Source: BP-464 sp045805505 (GTDB taxonomy: Bacteria; Actinomycetota; Thermoleophilia; Solirubrobacterales; Solirubrobacteraceae). Taken from it: a stretch of 64,000 nt of DNA. This document shows, piece by piece, positions 1-8,002 of the stretch; the stretch's first letter is position 1, and every line of letters starts with the position of its first letter. The position numbers and the translations under genes are program-made. The notes below the pieces were generated by a model that did no database searches, was not told the origin of the DNA, and saw only the letters and a program-made list of their open reading frames with translations. The stretch spans positions 76,599 to 140,598 of the forward strand of contig JBJMLA010000141.1 of NCBI GenBank assembly GCA_045805505.1, in the 5' to 3' direction.

Positions 1-421
1 CCCGGACCGCGCCGAACTCGGTCGCGCCCTTGGCCGGCGTTCCGGTCGCGTCCAGCGACGCCTCGGGGAACTCCGCGCAGCCGTCGGCCGCCGTGAAGCT
101 CACCGTGGCGATGGACTTCTTGGTCGACTCCGGGGCCAGCGTGAAGCCCGTGCCGGCCGCCTGCACGGCGAAGTCCGCCGCCGGGCTCGGCGCGTCGGCG
201 GCGGCGAGCTTGCCGTCGGCGCCCGCCGTCAGGAACTTGCCGTCCTTGGTGTAGAGCATGTAGCGCCCGAGCGCGGTGGCCTTCATCCGCACCTGCTGGG
301 CCGCCGGCTGACCCGCGATCGAGTAGCACCCGTTGGCCAGCGAATAGCGGTCGGCGCCGTGCGCGGCGGCGGGCGCGAGCGCGGTGAGTCCGGCGAGGGC
401 AAGGGCGGCAGCGGTCCTCAT
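1..421 (-). CDS. secreted protein of unknown function, 3' part missing
   Basis: The ATG lies at 421-419 and the frame stays open to the window edge, giving about 140 residues without a stop. The first ~22 residues (positively charged start, Ala/Leu core, Ala-rich end) look like a signal peptide, followed by a mature start around 'ADRYSLANGCYSI'. The rest is Ala/Gly/Thr-rich with no motif I can name. The C-terminal part, probably holding any catalytic domain, lies outside the window, so I assign only an exported protein. Confidence 0.7.
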   Translation of the reverse strand, partial: MRTAAALALAGLTALAPAAAHGADRYSLANGCYSIAGQPAAQQVRMKATALGRYMLYTKDGKFLTAGADGKLAAADAPSPAADFAVQAAGTGFTLAPESTKKSIATVSFTAADGCAEFPEASLDATGTPAKGATEFGAVR

Positions 422-461
422 GGCGGCGAACCTAGTCGATCGCGCGCGGCTTCACGCGGAA

Positions 462-1511
462 TCAATGCAGGCTGTTGCGCAGCGCCTCCGCCATGACCGC
501 CAGCCCGGCGCGAGCGGCCCGCGCGCTCGCCATGTTCATGAAGCCGTGGACGTGCGGGTGGCGATGCAGGACCGCCGGCACGCCCGCGTCGGTCAGCCGC
601 GCGGCGTAGGCCTCGCCCTCGTCGCGCAGCGGATCGGCCGCGGCGGTCACGACGAACGCGGGCGCGACGCCGGCCAGGTCGGGCGTCAGCAGCGGCGAGG
701 CCCGCGGGTCGCTCCACTGCGCGCGGTCGGGCACGTACAGCGCCTTGTACCGGTCGGTGTCGGCCTCCGAGAGCAGGTAGCCGGTCGCGAAGGCGTGGAT
801 CGACGGGTGCTTGTGGCTCAGGTCGCACCCCGGATAGACGAGCAGCTGGAAGGCCGGCGCCGGGCCGCCGGCGTCGCGGGCGCTCACCGCCGCGACCGCC
901 GCGAGGTTGCCGCCGGCGCTGTCGCCGCCCACCGCCAGGCGCGCCGGATCGGCGCCGAAGTCCTGCGCGCGGCTCGCCACGTCGAGGAACGCGGCGAGCG
1001 CGTCGTCGGCCGCGGCGGGGAACGTCGCTTCGGGCGCGAGGCGGTAGTCGACCGACAGGACGCGGGCACCCGAGAGATCGGCCAGCACGCGGCACGGCGC
1101 ATCGTGGCTCTCGATCGATCCGCGCACCCAGCCGCCGCCGTGGAAGAAGACGAGCAGCGGCGCGGGCGTGCTCTTCTCGGACTCCGGGACATAGAGCCGG
1201 GCGCGCAGCGGACCCGCGCTGCCGGCCACTGTCGTGTCCTGCGCGCGCACGCGCGCGCGAGGCCGGCCGCCGACGGCGATCGCCTGCGCGTCGAAGCTCC
1301 GGCGCGCGGCGGGCGTGGTCACGACCATCGGATCGCTCGGCTCCTTGGCGACCATCCGCTCGAGGCGCGCGAGCAGCCGCGCCTCGGGCGCGAGGTCCGG
1401 CGCGGCAGCGGGGGCCGGGCCGCCCAGCGCCGACTGCACGCGCGCCGGCAGTGCGAGCGCGGCGCGGCCGAGCGTCCCGGCGATGCGGCCCTGAAGGGTG
1501 GCGGCGTCCAT
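462..1511 (-). CDS. alpha/beta-hydrolase, HSL-type esterase/lipase
   Basis: 349 residues. It shows the hormone-sensitive-lipase family signature: the oxyanion-hole HGGGW at about 124-128 and the nucleophile elbow GDSAGG at 196-201 (Ser198), with a later Asp (in 'DPLRDEG') and His (in 'HVHGFM') completing the expected triad. These enzymes hydrolyse short-chain carboxylic esters; the substrate cannot be told. No clear signal peptide is seen, so it is probably cytoplasmic. The start ATG shares one base with the stop of the upstream GH92 gene (TGATG), so translational coupling within an M6-GH92-esterase operon is likely. Confidence 0.9.
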   Translation of the reverse strand: MDAATLQGRIAGTLGRAALALPARVQSALGGPAPAAAPDLAPEARLLARLERMVAKEPSDPMVVTTPAARRSFDAQAIAVGGRPRARVRAQDTTVAGSAGPLRARLYVPESEKSTPAPLLVFFHGGGWVRGSIESHDAPCRVLADLSGARVLSVDYRLAPEATFPAAADDALAAFLDVASRAQDFGADPARLAVGGDSAGGNLAAVAAVSARDAGGPAPAFQLLVYPGCDLSHKHPSIHAFATGYLLSEADTDRYKALYVPDRAQWSDPRASPLLTPDLAGVAPAFVVTAAADPLRDEGEAYAARLTDAGVPAVLHRHPHVHGFMNMASARAARAGLAVMAEALRNSLH

Positions 1512-3931
1512 CAGCCGCAGGCCCGGGCGCCGCCGAACGACGGCGGCGCGGCGCGGCGGCCCGTCCCCCACGCCTGGTTCGCGTCGGCGCTGACCGCAAA
1601 GCCGAGCCGGCCGCCCTTGCGCAGCTTGCGGAACGGCACCCACGTGCGGTTCAGCGGCTTGCCGTCCAGCGTCGCGCGCCGCACGTAGGGCGTGCCGGCC
1701 GCCGCCTGCGGCGCGCGGATGGTCAGCGTCCCGCCGGGCAGCTTCACGCGGGCGCGCGGGAACAGCGGGCTGCCCAGCGTCAGGACGTCGGTCCCCGGGA
1801 CCGTGGGGTGCAGGCCCAGCGCGCCGAAGACCCACCACGCCGACATCGCCCCGAGGTCGTCGTTGCCGGGAAAGCCGCCGGGCGTCGGCTTGTAGAGGCC
1901 GAGCAGCGCCTTGCGGACGGCGGCCGCCCCGCGCCCCGGCGCGCCGAGCCAGTCGTAGAGGTAGGGCGTGTGCAGCGTCGGCTCGTTGCCGAGGAAGGCG
2001 TGCTCGCTCTCGGGCCCGTCGTTGAGCTGCGCGAAGAAGTGGTCGAGCTTCGCGAGCGCGGCCTTGCGGCCGCCGAGCGCCTTGATCAGCCCGGCCATGT
2101 CCTGCGGCACGAACCACGTGTACTGCGCGGCCGAGCCCTCGACGAAGCCCTCCTCCGTCGTCGCCGGCGCATCGCGCACGAACGAGCCGTCGGCGCGCCG
2201 CGGGCGCATCAGCCCCGTCTGCGGATCGAACACCTTGCGCCAGTTGTCCGCGCGCTTGGCGAACGTCTGACACGTCGCGCCCTCGCCGATCGCCGCCGCC
2301 AGCCGGGCGATGCCGAAGTCGGCGAGCGCGTACTCGAGCGTCGTCGCCGCCGTCCCCCACACCTTGCTCGGATCGACGGCCTGGCCGATCGTCGAGGTGT
2401 TCTGCTCGTAGCCGACGTAGCCCAGCCGCAGGTAGTCGTCGAGCCCCGCGCGCTGGATGTAGCCCGCGTTGTCGCTGATTCCGGGCTTCGTGGCGCCGTC
2501 GACCATCGCCTGCAGCGCGGTCGCGCGATCGAAGCGCTTGGCGCCGTAGGCGTTGGCCCCGGCGATGAGCAGGTCGGCCGGATCGCCGACCATGACGTTC
2601 GTCTGGCCCTCGCGCAGCGACCACTTCGGCAGGTGGCCGCTCTCGCGCCAGTCCGAGATGAGGCTCGAGACGAAGTCCGACGTGATGCCCGGAGCCAGGA
2701 TCGCCATCAGCGGCAGCTGCGCGCGGTAGGTGTCCCAGCCCGAGACGTTGACGAACTTGCGAAAGCCCTTGGCGGTGTGGATCTCGCCGTCCATGCCGCG
2801 GTACTGGCCGTCGGCGTCGCTGAACAGGCTCGGGTGGATCTGCGCGTGGTAGAGCGCCGTGTAGAAGAGCTCGCGCTGCGTGTGCGTGCCGCCGCCGATG
2901 CGCACCTGGCCGAGGCGCCTGTTCCACGCGCGGCGGGCCTGCGCCCGCATGGCCTCGAAGCTGCCCGAGCCGGCGGCGGCGAGGTTGCGCCGCGCGCCCT
3001 CGACGCTGACCGAGGAGACCGCGACCCGCGCGGTGACCGGCCCTGGTCCGAAGCTCGCATATGCCCCGGCCTGGGCGCCCGTCGAAGGGTGGCCGGGTAG
3101 CGAGTCCGGCAGCCCCGTGGTGCGCTTGTACTGCAGCGTCGCCACGCTGACCTGCTTGGTCAGCGCCGTATCGCCGGCCGCGGTCGAGCCGGGCGTCACC
3201 GTCTGGCGGACCCACGTGCCCGATCCCGCGAACGCGGTGTCGAACTGCGCGACGAAGTGCAGCCGATAGCGATCGAGCGCGGAGCAGAACGCGCCACCCA
3301 CGACCGTGCCGCTGATCTCGCGCCGCTCCGGGTCGACCTGCAGGTCGGCGATGTCGTTGCCCATCGAGCTGCCGCCCGCGTTGACGAGCACGGATCCGCC
3401 GGCGCCGGCCGGGAAGGTGAAGCGCATCGCGCCGCCGCGGGCGACCGCCGTGAGCTCGACGCCGATCGGGTTGGCGCCAGGGTTGAGCGTCACGCGGTAG
3501 TCGCCGGGCCGCGCGACCTCGCCGTCATGGGTGAACTTCGCGATGTAGCGGGGCTCGACGTCGTAGGAGCCCAGGGTCGAGGGCGAGGCGTCGACGGGGT
3601 GGGTCGTCGGCAGGAACGGCACGTCGCCGAGCGCCGAGCACCCCGCGCCCGACAGGTGCGCCAGGCCGAAGCCCTTGATCTGCGTGTCGCTGTGCGTGTA
3701 CATCCCCGAGTAGTTGCGGTAGCCGGGCTCGGTGTCGGGACTCACCTGCAGCATCCCGAACGGCGCGACGGCGCCGGGGAACGTGGCGCCCGCGCCACCG
3801 CCCGTGCCGAAGTCCGGTGCCCCCTCGTCGGTGCCGGTGCGCGTATCGACGTAGCGCGTCAGCGGCGCCGCGCCGGCCGGGACCGCAAGCAGCAGGGTGA
3901 CAAGGGCGATGAGGCCGGACCGGGTGAGCAC
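1511..3931 (-). CDS. GH92 family alpha-1,2-mannosidase, secreted
   Basis: 806 residues from a GTG start, with an N-terminal signal peptide of about 21 residues ending AGAA. Near residue 690 the family-typical run GNDDLGAMSAWW occurs, followed by 'GSPLFPRARVKLPGG'. 'VSGWDTYR', 'GDPADLLIAGANAYG' and an N-terminal 'RTGTDEG...FPGAVAPFGM' segment also match GH92. Family members are calcium-dependent inverting exo-mannosidases that trim mannans or high-mannose glycans. The gene lies 21 bp downstream of the M6 protease and is joined to the esterase, suggesting an extracellular glycoprotein-scavenging operon. Substrate linkage is inferred from the family. Confidence 0.9.
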   Translation of the reverse strand: MLTRSGLIALVTLLLAVPAGAAPLTRYVDTRTGTDEGAPDFGTGGGAGATFPGAVAPFGMLQVSPDTEPGYRNYSGMYTHSDTQIKGFGLAHLSGAGCSALGDVPFLPTTHPVDASPSTLGSYDVEPRYIAKFTHDGEVARPGDYRVTLNPGANPIGVELTAVARGGAMRFTFPAGAGGSVLVNAGGSSMGNDIADLQVDPERREISGTVVGGAFCSALDRYRLHFVAQFDTAFAGSGTWVRQTVTPGSTAAGDTALTKQVSVATLQYKRTTGLPDSLPGHPSTGAQAGAYASFGPGPVTARVAVSSVSVEGARRNLAAAGSGSFEAMRAQARRAWNRRLGQVRIGGGTHTQRELFYTALYHAQIHPSLFSDADGQYRGMDGEIHTAKGFRKFVNVSGWDTYRAQLPLMAILAPGITSDFVSSLISDWRESGHLPKWSLREGQTNVMVGDPADLLIAGANAYGAKRFDRATALQAMVDGATKPGISDNAGYIQRAGLDDYLRLGYVGYEQNTSTIGQAVDPSKVWGTAATTLEYALADFGIARLAAAIGEGATCQTFAKRADNWRKVFDPQTGLMRPRRADGSFVRDAPATTEEGFVEGSAAQYTWFVPQDMAGLIKALGGRKAALAKLDHFFAQLNDGPESEHAFLGNEPTLHTPYLYDWLGAPGRGAAAVRKALLGLYKPTPGGFPGNDDLGAMSAWWVFGALGLHPTVPGTDVLTLGSPLFPRARVKLPGGTLTIRAPQAAAGTPYVRRATLDGKPLNRTWVPFRKLRKGGRLGFAVSADANQAWGTGRRAAPPSFGGARACG

Positions 3932-3952
3932 CGGGCGACCGTATCGGGTCGG

Positions 3953-5923
3953 CTAGGGCGCGGGAGCGACGGACGCCGTCGTCGTCGCGCGCTTCGTGGC
4001 GTCGGTCTCTGACGTCGCGGTGAACGTCAGCGGCGCGGGCGCGGTCGCGCCTGCCGGCACCGTCACGTAGACCGGCACCCCCACCGTCTGGCCGGCCGGC
4101 ACGTCGAGCACCGCGGACCGGACCGCCGTCGCCCAGCCGCCGGCCGTCTTGGCCTTCACGCGGATCAGGTCCTCGGCCTGGCCCGTGTTGGTCACCTTGA
4201 AGGTCTGGACCGCGACGCGCCCCGGCGCGGCCGGCTGTGCCCCGCCGCGCGCGGCGGTCACGCCGCGCGGGAAGATGCCGCCGCCGTCGAGCGACCGGAC
4301 CGCGACGCGGTAGGACAGCACGCCGTCGTCGTCGCGCTTGCCGGCCAGGACGTAGAAGTGCAGGCGGTTGGGCGTGTCGACGTACTCGCTGACCACGCCG
4401 TCTCCCGTCCCGGCATGGAACAGCGCGTCGGCCAGCTGGCGGTAGTCGCCCTTGGTGACCTTGACCGGCGTGCCGTCGGCCCGGGTGAAGTCGACCTTGT
4501 CGATGTCGTCGGGGTGCGCGTCGATCACCCACTTCCACGGCGCGAGCTCCGCGGTCTTGTTCTTGGCCAGCAGCACGCCGTGATCGGGGGTGAACGAGTC
4601 CGAGCCCATGCGGTCGACGACCTCGAGCGTGTAGTTCTCGAAACCGCCGCCGTCGCATCGCCAGTCCTGCGCCACCGTGCAAGCCGGCGTCTTGTCGCCG
4701 CCACCCAGCGCGATCAGCAGGCCGTGCAGCCCGTCGCGGCCCGTGCCGGGCCCGATCGGGATCTCGCGGGCCCACACGTCGGCGAACGCCGGGCCGGTGA
4801 TCGCGAGCGCGGTGCGCTCGAGAACCATCACCTCGGTCGGCTTGACGAACCCCATGCGCAGCTTGTCGCGCAGCATGTGGTGCGATCCCATGGAGGCGCC
4901 GAGCGTCGGCGGGACCTGCCAGCGGTTGTGGCTGCCGCCGGGGCCGTTGAACGAGCCGCGCGACATCATGTCCCACGGGCCCGAGTAGTCGCGCTGGGGC
5001 GGCGTGGCGAACGAGTTGTTGTAGTTGTCGAGCACGCCGAGGATGTGGCTGAACTCGTGCGCGTAGACCGCCGCGCCGTCGTTCTCGCCCTCGGTGGCCA
5101 TCACGCCGGGCGTGGCGTGCGACCAGATGCCGCGCGCGGCGTAGAACGAGGTCCACGGGACGTAGCGCGTCGGAGCCCAGTTGGGCTTCGCCGGGTCCGG
5201 GTTGCCGAAGTCCTCGCTGATGCTCTCCTTGTCCTTGAAGCGCATCTCGCCGGCCTCCTGCCACACGCCCGACTCGTCGTAGCCAGAGTGCAGGAGAAAG
5301 CGGAAGTCGTAGTCGCGCACGGTCGTCGCGGTCGCCGCGGTCACGTCGGCCAGCGACTTTGTCAGCAGCTCGGTGTCGAAGTCGCCGTCGCAGGTCTTGC
5401 CCGTCGGGCACGCCGACTCCTCGCCGTGCTCGGCCAGGCCGTACTCGTACTCGTCGCGGTCCATCGGGTACGGGCCGAACGGGTCCATGTCGACGCCGAC
5501 GAGGCCGTAGGAGTTCTCGAGCCAGTACTCGTTGATCGTGTGGCCGTGGTTGAGCGCCGTCGGCTTGTTGAGCAGGTCCTCGTAGAACTGGCCGACCTGA
5601 TCGCGCGAGACGCCGCCCGCGGTGAGCGGGTTGCCCATCGGGTCGGCGCCCGTCGGGCTGCTGATCAGGAACGGGCGGTCGGGGAAGTCGCCGAGGATGA
5701 GCGCCGCACGCAGCTTCTTGGGCGGCTGGCGGTCGGGGTGCTCCCAGTCGAAGCCGGGGATGGGCCGGTAGTCGGCCCACGTCATGTCCTCGGGCAGCAC
5801 CCACGAGCGCGGATCGGTCGGCGCGGGCGGGGCGGCGAGGCCGGGCGCTTCGTCGGCCAGGGCGGCCGGCGCGGTGGTCAGCGCGGCGAGCGCGGCGAGC
5901 AGGGTCCCTCGGCGGATGGGCAT
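3953..5923 (-). CDS. M6 family (immune inhibitor A-like) metalloprotease, secreted
   Basis: 656 residues beginning with a signal peptide that ends around ALADEA. The zinc-binding motif HEFSH is at 289-293, followed by 'ILGVLDNYNN', as in M6/InhA-type metalloproteases. A beta-rich C-terminal segment (about 540-650) resembles a CARDB/NEW3-like domain ('KVTNTGQAEDLIRVKA', 'VDVPAGQTVGVPV' type). Such enzymes degrade extracellular proteins. It is the first gene of a same-strand run with GH92 and the esterase, with 21 bp to the next start. No close promoter match is obvious upstream. Confidence 0.88.
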   Translation of the reverse strand: MPIRRGTLLAALAALTTAPAALADEAPGLAAPPAPTDPRSWVLPEDMTWADYRPIPGFDWEHPDRQPPKKLRAALILGDFPDRPFLISSPTGADPMGNPLTAGGVSRDQVGQFYEDLLNKPTALNHGHTINEYWLENSYGLVGVDMDPFGPYPMDRDEYEYGLAEHGEESACPTGKTCDGDFDTELLTKSLADVTAATATTVRDYDFRFLLHSGYDESGVWQEAGEMRFKDKESISEDFGNPDPAKPNWAPTRYVPWTSFYAARGIWSHATPGVMATEGENDGAAVYAHEFSHILGVLDNYNNSFATPPQRDYSGPWDMMSRGSFNGPGGSHNRWQVPPTLGASMGSHHMLRDKLRMGFVKPTEVMVLERTALAITGPAFADVWAREIPIGPGTGRDGLHGLLIALGGGDKTPACTVAQDWRCDGGGFENYTLEVVDRMGSDSFTPDHGVLLAKNKTAELAPWKWVIDAHPDDIDKVDFTRADGTPVKVTKGDYRQLADALFHAGTGDGVVSEYVDTPNRLHFYVLAGKRDDDGVLSYRVAVRSLDGGGIFPRGVTAARGGAQPAAPGRVAVQTFKVTNTGQAEDLIRVKAKTAGGWATAVRSAVLDVPAGQTVGVPVYVTVPAGATAPAPLTFTATSETDATKRATTTASVAPAP

Positions 5924-5970
5924 CGAAGGCCTTCAACGCACGGCGCACCGGTTTCTTGCGCCACGACAGC

Positions 5971-6003
5971 CGCGGGTCCTCCGGCGACGCCGGAGGACCC
6001 GCG
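5971..6003 (-). terminator. intrinsic terminator-like hairpin after the manganese catalase
   Basis: A perfect 15-bp inverted repeat (5971-5985 with 5989-6003) has a 3-nt GAC loop and starts 8 bp past the stop codon of the catalase gene. There is no long U run, which is common for terminators in very GC-rich bacteria. Confidence 0.75.
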
Positions 6004-6010
6004 CGTTCGA

Positions 6011-6883
6011 TCAGGTGACGGCGTCCTTGACCTTCGCCATCAGGCCGGGACCGTCGCCGTCGGCGCGGCTGGCCTCGGTGCCGCTGTGCGTGCTGGCGGG
6101 GCCGGGCATGAGCTCGGGCTCCTGTCCGAGCGCCGGCACCGGGTCGACGACCGAGAACTCGCCGCGCCCGTCGAGCGTCTGGCCGCGCGTCCAGCGGCCC
6201 TCGCGGTCGGCGCCGCCGTCGGAGTGCGCGAAGTACTGATGCGCGTACTGCTGGTGCTCGGGCGTGTCCTCGACGTCGTTGGGCGCGACGTTCCACGTGT
6301 CGCCGATGTCCTCGATCGCCGCCAGCCACTGCTGCTGGTGCATCGAGTCGCGGGCGATCAGGAACGACAGGAGGTCCTTCATGCCCGGGTCGTCGGTGAG
6401 CTCGCGCAGGCGCGCGGCCAGCGTGCGGCCGATGGACTCCGCCGCGACGTTGGCTCGCATGTCGGCGAGCAGGTTGCCGCTGACGTCGATGCAGGCGGCG
6501 TTGAACGGCACGCCGTTGGCGTCCGAGGGCATCGCCGAGAGGCCGGCGCTGAGGAAGTGGCGCGGCTCGACGCCGCCCATCCGGGCCGACACCATCGGGT
6601 TGGTAACGACGTCGTCGATCTTCTCGGACGGCATGCCGTCGAGGTTCATCGCGACGGCCGTGCACAGCAGCTCGATGTGACCGATCTCCTCGGTGCCCGT
6701 CGAGATCAGCATGTCGCGGTACTTCTTCGGGCCGCGGTAGCCCCACCCCTGGAAGAGGTACTGCGTCATGACGCGCATCTCACCCTCGGGCCCGCCGATC
6801 GCCTGCTGGAGCATGCGCCCGAAGACGGGGTTGGGCTTGTCGACGCGCACGGTGTACGCGAGCTCCTTGTGGTGAGAGAACAT
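6011..6883 (-). CDS. manganese catalase
   Basis: 290 residues. The ATG at 6883 is preceded by AGGAGG about 5 nt away, so I prefer it to upstream in-frame starts. The sequence matches the ferritin-like, non-haem Mn-catalase family: 'MRVMTQYLFQGWGYRG', 'TGTEEIGHIELL' (Glu and His ligands of the dimanganese site) and a later 'AARLRELTDDPGMKDLL...RDSMHQQQW' helix. It dismutates hydrogen peroxide in the cytoplasm. It appears monocistronic, with a strong hairpin just downstream and another, for the collagen-like gene, upstream. Confidence 0.93.
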   Translation of the reverse strand: MFSHHKELAYTVRVDKPNPVFGRMLQQAIGGPEGEMRVMTQYLFQGWGYRGPKKYRDMLISTGTEEIGHIELLCTAVAMNLDGMPSEKIDDVVTNPMVSARMGGVEPRHFLSAGLSAMPSDANGVPFNAACIDVSGNLLADMRANVAAESIGRTLAARLRELTDDPGMKDLLSFLIARDSMHQQQWLAAIEDIGDTWNVAPNDVEDTPEHQQYAHQYFAHSDGGADREGRWTRGQTLDGRGEFSVVDPVPALGQEPELMPGPASTHSGTEASRADGDGPGLMAKVKDAVT

Positions 6884-6989
6884 CGAGCCTCCTGAGTAAT
6901 GGACGGGTAGAACCTTTCGGCTACCCCAGAGCCCGAGCGGACACGGGCATCCCCGCGCGTCACCGTTGTGAGCCAACCCGCTTAACGGC

Positions 6990-7022
6990 CGTGGGCCCAC
7001 CGGCGATGCCGGCGGGCCCACG
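6990..7022 (-). terminator. terminator-like hairpin after the collagen-like gene
   Basis: 15-bp stem (6990-7004 with 7008-7022) with a single mismatch and a GAT loop, 22 bp downstream of the stop codon of the minus-strand collagen-like gene. Same architecture as the hairpin at 5971-6003. Confidence 0.7.
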
Positions 7023-7044
7023 GATCCTGCGGTGCGGCCGGAGA

Positions 7045-7725
7045 CTAGGCCGCGGTCAGCGCGGCGACCTTGACCGCCGTCATCGACGTCTGGATGAGCA
7101 GGCCGGAGTTGCCATCGGAGCACTGCAGCTCGATGTCGTTGCTGTTGACCAGGATGCCGCTGAGCTCCACGGCCGCCAGCATCGTGACGTGGGCGCGCTG
7201 CGTGCCCAGCGTGATGAAGTCCTGGTCGTCGTTGAGCACGGTGGCGCCATGCAGCAGCTGGCAGCTGAGGTTGCGGTTCGCGTCGCCGATGCCGAGGCCC
7301 TCCACCGTCGCGGTGATCAGGAACTTGCCGGTCGGCAGGTCGAGCGTGTCGACGGTGCCCATCGCGTCCGGCGCGTTGACCGAGCTGTTGACGATCGAGA
7401 AGTAGCCGTCCGAAGGGCCGCGATCGCCCGTGTCGCCCTTCGCGCCGGCGGCGCCGGCGGCACCCGCGGCGCCGGTGTCGCCCTTGGCTCCGGTGGGACC
7501 GGCCGGGCCGGTGGCGCCCTTGAGCGCGGTGCGGGCCTTGGGCGAGAGATCACCGAGGCCGAGCGACTTGTTCTTGATGTCGGAGCCCGTGACCGAGCTG
7601 TTCTTGATCTGCTTGCCCGTGATGAGCGAAGCGCCGGTGGCGGTGCCCGCGCCGACCAGGCCGAGGGCGGCGATGACGACGGCGGCGCGAGGAGCGAGAC
7701 GCCTGATGGAACCGGTGCGAGTCAT
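7045..7725 (-). CDS. secreted collagen-like (G-X-Y repeat) protein
   Basis: 226 residues. The start at 7725 has an AGGGAG ribosome site. A basic N-terminus and hydrophobic segment (about 15-32) suggest export. Next comes a short repetitive section ('ITGKQIKNSSVTGSDIKNKS'), then about a dozen Gly-X-Y triplets (roughly residues 70-106, e.g. GPAGPTGAKGDTG), and a C-terminal beta-rich domain of about 115 residues with two cysteines that could form a disulfide. This is the layout of bacterial collagen-like surface proteins with a trimerising head. Two relatives lie at 29651-30442 and 47622-48425. Function is unknown; adhesion or a structural role is inference. Confidence 0.85.
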   Translation of the reverse strand: MTRTGSIRRLAPRAAVVIAALGLVGAGTATGASLITGKQIKNSSVTGSDIKNKSLGLGDLSPKARTALKGATGPAGPTGAKGDTGAAGAAGAAGAKGDTGDRGPSDGYFSIVNSSVNAPDAMGTVDTLDLPTGKFLITATVEGLGIGDANRNLSCQLLHGATVLNDDQDFITLGTQRAHVTMLAAVELSGILVNSNDIELQCSDGNSGLLIQTSMTAVKVAALTAA

Positions 7726-8002
7726 GTGAATCTCCCTGAGTGGATTGAGTTTGGATCGCTTGGGAGACCTCGATCTCCCTGACGAGCCGAACCTTGGACT
7801 GCGCACGACGCAGGGTCATGAGGGGCAAGCCCTCATCTTTGGCACCCCCAGGCGAGGGGCTGGGGGCCCCGATACGGCCTGGGGGCCTGGGGGTGGTGAA
7901 GATCGATCAGGCGCCCAGTGGAGTTGGCGCGGAAAGGGCCCTGGGCGTTTATAGGGTCGCGAGCCCATACGCCAGGCAAGTGCCTGAGGAAGCGGTCCAG
8001 CC

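Noticed and set aside
4358..6895. Long plus-strand open frame opposite the M6 protease and catalase (and similar long frames at 30581-33847, 43367-46472, 42060-43403)
   Set aside because: Opposite-strand shadows created by high GC at third positions; Arg/Ala/Gly/Val-rich with no family motif, while the minus-strand frames show clear catalytic motifs.
7816..7865. Two short inverted repeats (ATGAGGG/CCCTCAT and CCCCAG/CTGGGG) upstream of the collagen-like gene, considered as regulatory RNA
   Set aside because: Small stems in a GC-rich spacer with no further conserved structure visible; not enough to call an element.
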